Assembly: GCA_023410295.1 (NCBI GenBank)
Contig: JAEYPY010000198.1
Span: forward strand, 1-12,725
Source of the DNA: Pseudomonadota bacterium
GTDB taxonomy: Bacteria > Pseudomonadota > Alphaproteobacteria > Caulobacterales > Aquidulcibacteraceae
Direction of reading: 5' to 3'
DNA length: 12,725 bases
Shown here: positions 6,130 to 12,603 of the stretch, one piece after another
Layout: each line of letters opens with the position of its first letter
Position numbering within the stretch: position 1 is the stretch's first letter
Position numbers and translations under genes: made by a program
The notes under the pieces: generated by a model
Told to the model about the DNA's origin: nothing
What the model saw: the letters and a program-made list of their open reading frames with translations, nothing else
The model's database searches: none

Positions 6130-6857
6130 GCGCTGACAATCCACCCCCGCTCGCGGACCAGATTCGTCGCATTGAGGACGCCTTTGCCGAAGGCGAGCAG
6201 CGCCCGCGCGCCGAGCCCTCGGCCGAAGCGATCCGCGCCGCCGAAGCGCTCCTCTTCGCCGGCGGCGAGCCAGTTACGGCCAAGCAGCTGTCTGAGCGCC
6301 TCGGGCCGGCGGTCGACGTTGCGGCGGTGCTGATGAAGCTCAAGGCCGACTACGCCGAGCGCGGGGTCCAGCTGGTCGAGGCGGGCGGCGCTTGGCGCTT
6401 CCAATCCGCCCCGGACCTCGCCGGTCTTTTTGCAGAGACTCGCGAAGCCCGCCGGCGGCTGCCCAAGGCCGCCATGGAGACATTGGCGGTAATTGCGTAC
6501 CATCAGCCTGTGACCCGAGCGGAGATCGAGGAAATTCGCGGTGTCAGCCTCTCGCGCGGCTCGATGGAGCTGCTGCTTGAAATCGGCTGGATCCGGCCAC
6601 GCGGTCGGCGCCGTACTCCAGGCCGGCCACTCACCTTCGGGACCTCCGACGCGTTTCTCAGTCACTTTGGCCTCGCATCGCTTGACGCTCTTCCCGGCAA
6701 GGACGATCTGAAGGCTCTGGGCCTTCTCGATCCTCGGGCAGCCAACGCCCTTGAGGTGCCACGCCCGAGCGATGAGCTGGCGAGCGACGAAGAAGCGCTG
6801 TCGGAAGGTGACGACGCGGCAAGCTTTTTCGTGGATCATATGGATGAGGGCGAGTAA
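6126..6857 (+). CDS. scpB: Segregation and condensation protein B
   Basis: ScpB is the winged-helix dimer that binds ScpA in the SMC-ScpAB complex. The protein has 243 residues. A disordered, acidic N-terminus of about 35 residues is followed by the first winged helix (AAEALLFAGGEPVTAKQLSE, about 38-57) and the second (METLAVIAYHQPVTRAEIEEIRGV, about 117-140), ending with GRPLTFGTSDAFLSHFGL. The C-terminal 50 residues are acidic and low in complexity, a common feature of alphaproteobacterial ScpB. The ATG overlaps the scpA stop as ATGA. The stretch from about 6480 to 6850 looks less biased in codon choice than its neighbours to the eye, but this was not counted. tatA follows after 36 bp with its own ribosome binding site. 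Confidence 0.93.
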   Translation: MSADNPPPLADQIRRIEDAFAEGEQRPRAEPSAEAIRAAEALLFAGGEPVTAKQLSERLGPAVDVAAVLMKLKADYAERGVQLVEAGGAWRFQSAPDLAGLFAETREARRRLPKAAMETLAVIAYHQPVTRAEIEEIRGVSLSRGSMELLLEIGWIRPRGRRRTPGRPLTFGTSDAFLSHFGLASLDALPGKDDLKALGLLDPRAANALEVPRPSDELASDEEALSEGDDAASFFVDHMDEGE

Positions 6858-6893
6858 GCGCGTTCGCGCCGTCCCAATTGGAGTTCCGTTGCA

Positions 6894-7118
6894 ATGCATT
6901 TCCCTGGGTTGATCCCGCTTCTCATCGTCCTGGCGCTGGCGTTTCTCCTGTTCAGCCGTCCGGGCCGCATCTCCGGCCTGATGGAAGATCTGGGCAAGGG
7001 CATCCGCGGCTTCCGCAAGGGCCTCTCCGATCCCCAAGACCAGCCGCCGGCCGATGAGCCGCCGCGCCAAGTCCCGGATCAAACCGCAACCCAACGCGAA
7101 ACGGACCGCGCGCAGTAA
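6894..7118 (+). CDS. tatA: Twin-arginine translocase subunit TatA
   Basis: TatA oligomerises to form the pore-like element that lets folded, cofactor-bearing proteins cross the inner membrane. The 74-residue protein has one N-terminal membrane helix (about residues 5-20), a short hinge, an amphipathic helix (RISGLMEDLGKGIRGFRKGL, about 25-44) and a hydrophilic tail. The order tatA-tatB-tatC and the helix pattern make the call firm. Two family features are unusual: the near-invariant Phe-Gly at the end of the membrane helix is Phe20-Ser21, and the polar residue normally near position 8 (Gln or His) is Pro8. The conserved phenylalanine of the amphipathic helix is present (Phe40). GGAG at 6880-6883 is 10 bp before the ATG. 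Confidence 0.88.
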   Translation: MHFPGLIPLLIVLALAFLLFSRPGRISGLMEDLGKGIRGFRKGLSDPQDQPPADEPPRQVPDQTATQRETDRAQ

Positions 7119-7137
7119 GCGCGGCGGCTAGGCGTTC

Positions 7138-7596
7138 ATGCTTCCGAGCCTCGGCTTCAACGAGATTGTAATCCTCGGCATCCTCGCCCTCGTAGTGGTG
7201 GGGCCGAAGGACTTGCCTCTCCTGTTCCGCAAGCTCGGCAAGTGGACGGCGAAGCTGCGCGGCATGGCGCAGGAATTCCGCACCGGCTTCGACGAACTCG
7301 CGCGACAGGCCGAACTCGATGAACTGAAGCGCGAAGTCGAAGCGCTGCGCCGCACCACGAGCCTCACTGAAATCAGCCGCGAACTCACCAAACCGCTGCC
7401 GACGCTCGAAGACTACGCCGGCATTTCCAAACCAGCTCCGCCGCCAGCCGTGCCTGAGCGTTTGCCTGAGCCCGCACCGGTCGAGCAATCTGCGGACGAT
7501 CCGGAGAAGGCCGCTGACGAAGCCGAGGCTGAGCCCGTTGAACTCGACGTGCCAGAGCACGCGGACGCTGCGCCGGTCGCCCGGAGAGTCCCGTGA
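7138..7596 (+). CDS. tatB: Twin-arginine translocase subunit TatB
   Basis: TatB pairs with TatC to form the receptor for twin-arginine signal peptides. The 152-residue protein has a single N-terminal helix with the conserved glutamate (Glu9, LGFNEIVILG) and the Gly-Pro hinge (Gly22-Pro23 in VVVGPKDLPLLFRKLGKW). A long amphipathic helix and a probable coiled-coil stretch (about 55-85) follow, then a proline- and glutamate-rich tail. The Gly-Pro-Lys-Asp-Leu-Pro hinge and length distinguish it from TatA. It lies 19 bp after tatA without a strong ribosome binding site. Its last codons overlap the GTG of tatC as GTGA, suggesting coupled translation of the two receptor subunits. Confidence 0.92.
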   Translation: MLPSLGFNEIVILGILALVVVGPKDLPLLFRKLGKWTAKLRGMAQEFRTGFDELARQAELDELKREVEALRRTTSLTEISRELTKPLPTLEDYAGISKPAPPPAVPERLPEPAPVEQSADDPEKAADEAEAEPVELDVPEHADAAPVARRVP

Positions 7597-8432
7597 ACAA
7601 CACGGCCAAGGCGATCCGCAACGAGGAAGACGAGATCGAAGCTTCGCGCGCGCCGTTGATGGATCACCTGATCGAGCTGCGCGACCGGCTGATGCGCTCG
7701 ATCGCTGCCGTCGTGATCGGCTTCATTGCCTGCTTCATCTTTGTCGATCCCATCTTCATGTTCCTGGCGCAGCCGTTCCAGACGGCAATGGCGGTCGCCC
7801 ATCCCGAGCGCGCCGGCGAAGCCATTGAACTCATCAACACCGGCGCCTTCGGCTTTTTCTCCGTGAAGATGCAGATCGCGCTTTTCGGCGGCCTCGTGCT
7901 CGCCTTTCCAGTGATCGCCTGGCAGGTCTACGCCTTCATCGCGCCCGGCCTCTACCGCAACGAACGCGCGGCCGCGGCGCCCTTCATGATCGCCGCGCCG
8001 ATCATGTTCGCCCTGGGCGCGGCGTTTGTCTTCTACGTCGCCATGCCGTTCGCGCTCAATTTTGCGCTGACGCAGGAGGTGACCGAAGGGCCAGTGCGGG
8101 TCACCTACCTGCCGAAGGTCGAAGAATATATGGGCCTCGTCACCACGCTGGTGCTGGCGTTCGGCCTTATGTTCCAGCTGCCGGTTGTGCTCTCGCTTCT
8201 GGGCCGCGTCGGCATGATCTCGGCTTCGACGCTGCGCAAGGGGCGCCGCTACGCCATCGTCGGCATCGCCGCGTTTTCGGCGCTGGTGACGCCCAACGAC
8301 GTCATCTCCATGTTCGTCATGGCCGTGCCGGTTTACGCGCTTTACGAAGTCTCGATCTGGATCGTTGCGGCCATGGATCGTGCGCGCGACAAGGCCGAAG
8401 CCGCCGAGCCGGTGACCCCGCCCGCCCCGTAG
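7593..8432 (+). CDS. tatC: Twin-arginine translocase subunit TatC
   Basis: TatC is the six-helix inner-membrane subunit that recognises the twin-arginine signal. The 279-residue protein shows the key family segments: MDHLIELRDRL with Glu28 (equivalent to E. coli Glu15), the cytoplasmic loop VYAFIAPGLYRNERAAA with Glu124 (equivalent to Glu103), and YLPKVEEYMGL in the second periplasmic region. Six hydrophobic spans are visible, ending with FVMAVPVYALYEVSIWIVA. The N-terminus has about 20 extra charged residues before the first conserved segment. The GTG start overlaps the tatB stop (GTGA). An alternative start at the internal Met23 would remove this extension but also the overlap, and is less likely. 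Confidence 0.94.
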   Translation: MNNTAKAIRNEEDEIEASRAPLMDHLIELRDRLMRSIAAVVIGFIACFIFVDPIFMFLAQPFQTAMAVAHPERAGEAIELINTGAFGFFSVKMQIALFGGLVLAFPVIAWQVYAFIAPGLYRNERAAAAPFMIAAPIMFALGAAFVFYVAMPFALNFALTQEVTEGPVRVTYLPKVEEYMGLVTTLVLAFGLMFQLPVVLSLLGRVGMISASTLRKGRRYAIVGIAAFSALVTPNDVISMFVMAVPVYALYEVSIWIVAAMDRARDKAEAAEPVTPPAP

Positions 8433-8464
8433 CGCTTCAGCGTCCGTTCGGCTAAGCAGCGCCC

Positions 8465-9886
8465 ATGCACGATATCCGCGCGCTTCGCGAAAACCCCGAC
8501 CTGTTCGACGCCGCCTGGGCGCGTAAAGGCCTGCCCGCGCAAGCCAATAAGATCGTCGATCTCGACGCCAAGATGCGCACGGCCTCGACCGCCAAGCAGG
8601 AAGCCGAAGCCCAGCGCAACGCCGCCTCCAAAGCCATCGGCGCAGCGAAAGCCAAGAAGGACGAAGCCGAGGCCGAGCGGCTGATGACGCAAGTCGCCGC
8701 GCTTAAGCTGCGCATCGAGGAAACCAGCGCCGAGGAAGCACGCTGGCAGAAGGAGCGCGACGATCTCCTCTCTAGCTTGCCGAACTTGCCCGCGCCCGAT
8801 GTGCCGGACGGCGCCGACGCGCACGGCAATGTCGAAGTGCGCCGCTGGTACAAGACTGACGGCGGCGAACCGCCCGCGCTCGATCTCACTGCCGATCACG
8901 TCACACTCGGCGAAGCGCTTGGCATGATGGATTTCGAAGCCGCCGCGCGTCTCTCCGGCGCGCGCTTCGTGGCGCTGAAGGGCAAACTCGCGCGTCTGGA
9001 ACGCGCGCTCGCGGCCTTCATGCTCGATCTGCACACGAGCCAGTACGGCTATACCGAAGTCGCGCCGCCGCTTCTGGTCAAAGACCACGTCATGTTCGGC
9101 ACTGGCCAGCTGCCGAAATTCGTGGACGATCAATTCACCGCCGCCCGCACCATGAGCCGCCAAGAATTGCTCAATGACGCGCTGGCGCGTTTCGATGAGG
9201 AGTTCGAAAAACGCGCCGGGAAGGTAAAGCCCACCGAGCTCTTGAACGAAATCCTCGAGAGTGCGCCGACGCGCGAAGACTTCTGGCTCATCCCCACATC
9301 GGAAGTCGCGCTCACCAATCTGGTGCGCGAACAGATCCTCGCCGAAGACACGCTGCCGATGCGCATGACCGCCGACACCCCATGCTTCCGCGCTGAAGCG
9401 GGCGCGGCGGGCAGGGACACGCGCGGCATGATCCGCATGCACCAATTCCGCAAGGTCGAACTCGTCTCGATCACCACGCCGGATCAAAGTCACGACGAGC
9501 ACGAGCGCATGGTCGCGTGCGCTGAAGAAGTGCTGAAGCGGCTCGAACTGCCGTTCCGCACCATGCTGCTCTGCGCCGGCGACATGGGTTTCGGCGCCAA
9601 GAAGACCTACGACCTCGAGGTCTGGCTGCCGAGCCAGGGCAAGTACCGCGAAATCAGCTCCTGCTCGAACTGCGGCGACTTCCAGGCCCGCCGCATGAAC
9701 GCGCGCTTCCGCAACAAGGACGGCAAGACAGAGTTCGTGCACACGCTCAACGGCTCCGGCCTCGCCGTCGGCCGCACGCTCGTGGCCGTACTGGAGAATT
9801 ATCAGCAATCGGATGGCAGCATCGCCGTGCCGAAAGCGCTGCAGCCCTACATGGGCGGGCTCGAACGCATCGCGAAGGACGCATGA
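8465..9886 (+). CDS. serS: Seryl-tRNA synthetase (class II)
   Basis: This enzyme charges tRNA(Ser), and tRNA(Sec) where present, with serine. The 473-residue protein has an N-terminal coiled-coil arm for the long tRNA variable loop (about residues 25-110), then the class II catalytic core. Motif 2 lies in FRAEAGAAGRDTRGMIRMHQF and motif 3 in GSGLAVGRTLVAVLENYQ. The serine-binding TGQLPKF segment is at about 215-221 and LIPTSEV begins at 275. Between them are about 50 residues (225-274) where canonical enzymes such as E. coli SerRS (430 residues) have about 15, so there is an insertion of about 35 residues, charged and probably helical. The ATG at 8465 gives the standard MHDIxxLRENPDLF start, though no ribosome binding site is obvious. 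The next gene overlaps its stop codon (ATGA). Confidence 0.95.
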   Translation: MHDIRALRENPDLFDAAWARKGLPAQANKIVDLDAKMRTASTAKQEAEAQRNAASKAIGAAKAKKDEAEAERLMTQVAALKLRIEETSAEEARWQKERDDLLSSLPNLPAPDVPDGADAHGNVEVRRWYKTDGGEPPALDLTADHVTLGEALGMMDFEAAARLSGARFVALKGKLARLERALAAFMLDLHTSQYGYTEVAPPLLVKDHVMFGTGQLPKFVDDQFTAARTMSRQELLNDALARFDEEFEKRAGKVKPTELLNEILESAPTREDFWLIPTSEVALTNLVREQILAEDTLPMRMTADTPCFRAEAGAAGRDTRGMIRMHQFRKVELVSITTPDQSHDEHERMVACAEEVLKRLELPFRTMLLCAGDMGFGAKKTYDLEVWLPSQGKYREISSCSNCGDFQARRMNARFRNKDGKTEFVHTLNGSGLAVGRTLVAVLENYQQSDGSIAVPKALQPYMGGLERIAKDA

Positions 9887-10365
9887 GCCGCCTCGACGCC
9901 CTCAAGCCAACGGCGCCGCCGAAAGGCGTCGCTGAAGATGAAGTCAATGCCGCCGAATCTGCGCTCGGCTGCACATTCCCGTCCGGCTATCGCGCCTTCA
10001 TCACGCGCTACGGCCGCGGCGTGCTCGGCAACCTTCTGCGCATTTATACGCCCGCCGATATCCTGAGCGGTCACAACAACCTCAAGGAATGGCGCGCCCG
10101 CATCGACGAATTCTGGTTCTGGGATTCAAGCGCCGAACTCCTGCCGAAGGCGCGCGCGCTCGAATGCGTCATCCTGGGCGACACCGTCGGCGGCGATGAA
10201 TTGATCTTTCATCCCGCTGAACCCGATCGGCTTTACGTGTTGCCGCGCGATTTCGACGACGCTCATCTCGTCAGCTCGACGGGACTGGACGCGGCGGTCG
10301 ACTGGTTCTTCACTGCCGGCATCCTCGACGAACCATTCGAAGACGGCAGCTTCGAGCCGTACTGA
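9883..10365 (+). CDS. SMI1/KNR4 (SUKH) family protein
   Basis: The 160-residue cytoplasmic protein fits the SMI1/KNR4 (SUKH-1) fold. It shows the entry pattern VAEDEVNAAESALGCTFPSGYRAFITRYGRG (about residues 16-46), where 'P-x-x-Y/F-x-x-F-x-x-x-x-G' is the family signature, and a later ILGDTVGGDELIFHP segment matching the usual 'GDxxGDxxxFD' region. SUKH proteins often serve as immunity proteins for secreted polymorphic toxins, but many are stand-alone with no known role; no toxin gene is visible here. The ATG overlaps the serS stop codon, so it is probably translated by re-initiation after serS. Only 3 bp separate its stop from the convergent aat stop. Confidence 0.8.
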   Translation: MSRLDALKPTAPPKGVAEDEVNAAESALGCTFPSGYRAFITRYGRGVLGNLLRIYTPADILSGHNNLKEWRARIDEFWFWDSSAELLPKARALECVILGDTVGGDELIFHPAEPDRLYVLPRDFDDAHLVSSTGLDAAVDWFFTAGILDEPFEDGSFEPY

Positions 10366-10368
10366 GCC

Positions 10369-11010
10369 TCAGCGCAGCATCTCCACCAGCGCGGCGCCTT
10401 TCGTCTCTTCGCGCATCATCTTGAAGTCTGCGTTCGCTTCCAGCGCCGCGCCGAGCAGGGCGTGAAAGATCCGCCGCGGCAGCGTCTGTGCGCCGAACTG
10501 CTCAAGATGCGGCGTGATGAATTGCGCGTCCAAGAGCTTGAAGCCGCCGAACTTGAGCCGCGCCGCCAGATGCACCAGCGCCGCCTTGCTCGCATCGGTC
10601 ACGCGCGAAAACATGCTTTCGCCGAAGAACGCGCCGCCGATGGCGACGCCATAAAGCCCGCCGACCAACTCACCGTCCAGCCGCGTCTCCACGCTATGGG
10701 CGATGCCCTTGGCCGCGAGTGAAAGATAAAGCGCGCGGATATCGTCATTGATCCAGGTGTCTTCGCGGTCGGGCCCTGGCTCGGCGCACGCATCGATCAC
10801 GGCGGCAAAGTCGCGATCAATCGTGAAGCTGAAGCGCTCCGCGCGGAGCGTGCGCGCAAGCCGGCGCGGCACATGAAACTTGTCGAGCGGGAAGACACAG
10901 CGCCATTCGGGATCGACGATGAAGAAGCCTTCGTCCTCGCGGCTTTCCGCCATCGGGAAAACGCCGCGCCGATAACAGGCGAGCAGATCGTCGGTGGTGA
11001 AGGCTTTCAC
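10369..11010 (-). CDS. aat: Leucyl/phenylalanyl-tRNA--protein transferase
   Basis: This enzyme transfers Leu or Phe from its tRNA to the N-terminus of proteins that begin with Arg or Lys, marking them for ClpS/ClpAP degradation (the N-end rule). The 213-residue protein has the family order: FTTDDLLACYRRGVFPMAE at the N-terminus, WRCVFPLDKFHVPRRLARTLR (about residues 36-56), a TWI motif at 85-87, then the core LVGGLYGVAIGGAFFGESMFS (115-135), DASKAALVHLAARL, and LLDAQFITPHLEQFGA. The GTG at 11010 gives the expected N-terminus. No ribosome binding site is seen; instead a terminator-like inverted repeat ends 7 bp upstream. It runs convergent to the SUKH gene with a 3-bp gap. Confidence 0.93.
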   Translation of the reverse strand: MKAFTTDDLLACYRRGVFPMAESREDEGFFIVDPEWRCVFPLDKFHVPRRLARTLRAERFSFTIDRDFAAVIDACAEPGPDREDTWINDDIRALYLSLAAKGIAHSVETRLDGELVGGLYGVAIGGAFFGESMFSRVTDASKAALVHLAARLKFGGFKLLDAQFITPHLEQFGAQTLPRRIFHALLGAALEANADFKMMREETKGAALVEMLR

Positions 11011-11017
11011 GCGCCGG

Positions 11018-11056
11018 AAAATGCCAAAGCCGGCGGCGCTGGCAAATGGCTTTGGC
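11018..11056 (-). terminator. Terminator-like hairpin between the MgtC gene and aat
   Basis: On the minus strand, GCCAAAGCC (11056-11048) and GGCTTTGGC (11031-11023) form a perfect 9-bp stem with a 16-nt loop, followed by ATTTT (11022-11018). This resembles an intrinsic terminator for the MgtC-family gene, whose stop codon is directly before the stem. The loop is large and the T-run short. Because aat begins only 7 bp further on, the same hairpin would lie in the leader of any aat transcript that starts upstream and could act as an attenuator. Confidence 0.55.
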
Positions 11057-11058
11057 GC

Positions 11059-11595
11059 CTAATCTTGCTTGGCCCGTTCATGCGCCAGGCGCCGCTTCTC
11101 CACCCAGCGGTCGACCGGGTTCATCAGCACCAGCACCACGATCGTAAGACCGACGCCGATGGCCACGATGGTCCAGCTGGCGAGCCCGCAGGCGATGCCG
11201 AGCGCGGCCGTGACCCAGACGGTGGCGGCCGTGGTCAACCCTTCGATATCGCCGCCGCGGCGCTGCAGCACCGCGCCCGCGCCGAGAAAGCCGATCCCGG
11301 TCATCACGCCCTCGATCACGCCCGAAACCACGCGAGCAATGGCCTCCGGCTCCCCGGAAATCGCCCGCAAATGCACGGTGGTGACGCACACCAACGCGGC
11401 GCCTAGCGACACCAGCGCCAAGGTCCGGATGCCCACCGGCTTGCCGCGCCATTCCCGGTCCAGCCCGATGATCATGCCCACCGCCAGCGCCGCCAGCAGC
11501 CGCAAGCCGATATCCGTTAGATCGACGGCAGGGTGTAGCGGAACGTCGGGGTCCATGGGCCGCCAACGAGCAGGCGCGGGCGCGCGTTCCGTCAT
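11059..11595 (-). CDS. MgtC/SapB family membrane protein
   Basis: This inner-membrane protein of 178 residues has about five hydrophobic helices and the MgtC-family signatures: GMIIGLDREWRGKPVGIRTLALVSLGAAL (about residues 40-68), GIGFLGAGAVLQRR (about 100-113) and GLTTAATVWVTAALGIACG (about 118-136). Family members have been linked to survival at low magnesium, control of the F1Fo ATPase and virulence; many in free-living bacteria have no assigned role. The soluble C-terminal domain of longer MgtC proteins is missing, as in the short SapB/YhiD type. ATG 11595 was taken as the start. Met14 (11556) is possible, because the first 13 residues are Pro/Arg-rich and not conserved-looking. It is divergent from the ArsR-type gene across 63 bp. 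Confidence 0.88.
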   Translation of the reverse strand: MTERAPAPARWRPMDPDVPLHPAVDLTDIGLRLLAALAVGMIIGLDREWRGKPVGIRTLALVSLGAALVCVTTVHLRAISGEPEAIARVVSGVIEGVMTGIGFLGAGAVLQRRGGDIEGLTTAATVWVTAALGIACGLASWTIVAIGVGLTIVVLVLMNPVDRWVEKRRLAHERAKQD

Positions 11596-11600
11596 CCCGC

Positions 11601-11628
11601 TTGACGCCAGCTCCCGCTGATATATAAC
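11601..11628 (+). promoter_or_regulatory. Promoter of the ArsR-type regulator gene
   Basis: TTGACG (11601-11606) and TATAAC (11623-11628) form a near-consensus -35/-10 pair with 16-bp spacing. The -10 box is about 30 bp before the start codon, so the leader would be short. The A+T-rich stretch from 11621 to 11658 contrasts sharply with the GC-rich surroundings. Confidence 0.6.
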
Positions 11629-11655
11629 CAGAGCGGAATATAACTACTCGGTTAT
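11622..11655. promoter_or_regulatory. Candidate ArsR-type operator
   Basis: ATAACC(A)GAG at 11624-11633 is mirrored by CTCGGTTAT at 11647-11655, an inverted repeat with one bulged base, centred just downstream of the -10 box. ATATAAC also occurs twice as a direct repeat 16 bp apart (11622 and 11638). A dimeric winged-helix repressor bound here would block the promoter of its own gene and could also reach the divergent MgtC-family gene. Confidence 0.5.
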
Positions 11656-11658
11656 CTA

Positions 11659-12009
11659 ATGAACCTTGACGCCACCTTCGCCGCACTGGCCGACCCCACC
11701 GGCCGCGCCTGCTTGGCGCGGCTGGCGGACGGGGACGCCTCGGTCATGGAATTGGCCGAGCCCTTTGCGGTCAGCCAGCCGGCGATCTCAAAGCATCTGC
11801 GCGTGTTGGAGAACGCCGGCCTCATCAGCCGTTCTCGCGAGGGCCAAAAACGTCCGTGCCGGCTCGAACCTGAACCGCTCGAAGCGGCCAATGCCTGGCT
11901 CGAACGCTATCGCGAAATCTGGGAGCAGAACTATGCGCGGCTCGACGATCTGCTGGAGATCATGAAGCAAGAGAGCGCCGGCAAGAAACCCAAGCGCAGA
12001 AAAAAATAA
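11659..12009 (+). CDS. ArsR/SmtB-type winged-helix transcriptional regulator
   Basis: This small DNA-binding repressor has 116 residues. The winged-helix domain covers about residues 1-85: an N-terminal helix (ATFAALADPTGRACLARLADGD), then the helix-turn-helix MELAEPFAVSQPAISKHLRVLENAGL (about 30-55) with SQPAISKHL as recognition helix, and a wing (RSREGQKRPCRLEPEPL). The cysteine-rich metal site of classical ArsR is absent; only two separate cysteines are seen (CLARL and PCRLE). It belongs instead to the group that sits beside AHSA1/SRPBCC genes, as here. The C-terminus is lysine-rich. The start ATG 11659 lies at the end of the operator-like repeat, so autorepression is likely. The SRPBCC gene follows after 73 bp. 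Confidence 0.9.
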   Translation: MNLDATFAALADPTGRACLARLADGDASVMELAEPFAVSQPAISKHLRVLENAGLISRSREGQKRPCRLEPEPLEAANAWLERYREIWEQNYARLDDLLEIMKQESAGKKPKRRKK

Positions 12010-12070
12010 GCGCGCCTGTCGGTGCGCACGCCCGCTATTCGTCCTTTGAACGAACGCCAAGAACGAAGTC

Positions 12071-12080
12071 AGGAGAGAGG
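12071..12080 (+). promoter_or_regulatory. Strong ribosome binding site of the SRPBCC gene
   Basis: AGGAGAGAGG, with two overlapping Shine-Dalgarno matches, ends 2 bp before the ATG at 12083. It fixes the start and suggests strong translation compared with the regulator gene upstream, which lacks a clear site. The remainder of the 73-bp gap holds only a weak 5-bp inverted repeat (TTCGT...ACGAA). Confidence 0.7.
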
Positions 12081-12082
12081 AA

Positions 12083-12592
12083 ATGCCCAAGCCAGCTGAA
12101 GTCACGCTGCCGAGCGATCGCGAAGTCCGCGTCACGCGCAGCTTCAACGCGCCGCGCAACCTTGTATGGGATGCGCACACCAAGCCGGAACTCGTGCGCA
12201 AGTGGCAGACTGGCTATGACGGTTGGGACATGCCCGTCTGCGACATGGACGTCCGCGTCGGCGGCAAATATCGCTGGCAGTGGAAGAGCCGCGAAGACGG
12301 CAAGCAATTCGGCTTTTTCGGAACGTTCACCGAAGTCAGCGCGCCTTCAAAGCTGGCGCATGATGAATACTACGATCCGGGCGATGTCGAGTTTGGCGAT
12401 TCCATGCCGACGGGCGATCCCTGCATCGTCTCTCTCGAACTCACCGAGCGGAACGGCGTCACCACGCTCGTCTGCAACATGACGTTCGCGTCGAAGGAAG
12501 CGCGCGACGGCGCCGTCTCCACCGGCATGACCGACGGCATGGAGTTCAGCTACGCCAAGCTCGACAACCTTCTCACCGCCAAAGCCGCGTGA
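12083..12592 (+). CDS. SRPBCC/AHSA1 (START-like) domain protein
   Basis: The 169-residue soluble protein has the Aha1-C-terminal-like START fold: VRVTRSFNAPRNLVWDAHTKPELVRKWQ (about residues 15-42) is the classic family opening, followed by CDMDVRVGGKYRWQW (about 53-67), GTFTEVSAPSKLAHDEYY, and a C-terminal helix beginning near GMTDGMEFSYAKLDNLL. The fold forms a deep hydrophobic pocket for small ligands; the ligand is unknown in this group. Position behind an ArsR-type regulator and before a PhnB/VOC gene is a recurring arrangement, consistent with one operon of binding or detoxification proteins. The ATG follows a very strong ribosome binding site. Confidence 0.9.
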   Translation: MPKPAEVTLPSDREVRVTRSFNAPRNLVWDAHTKPELVRKWQTGYDGWDMPVCDMDVRVGGKYRWQWKSREDGKQFGFFGTFTEVSAPSKLAHDEYYDPGDVEFGDSMPTGDPCIVSLELTERNGVTTLVCNMTFASKEARDGAVSTGMTDGMEFSYAKLDNLLTAKAA

Positions 12593-12603
12593 AGGAGCCG
12601 ATC

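Noticed and set aside
4381..6144. 587-codon open frame on the minus strand opposite nagZ and scpA
   Set aside because: It is the mirror of two well-recognised genes in GC-rich DNA, has an arginine/glycine-rich composition and shows no family motif.
8342..9808. 488-codon open frame on the minus strand opposite serS
   Set aside because: It covers serS, which has full class II motifs; the antisense product is low in complexity and resembles no family.
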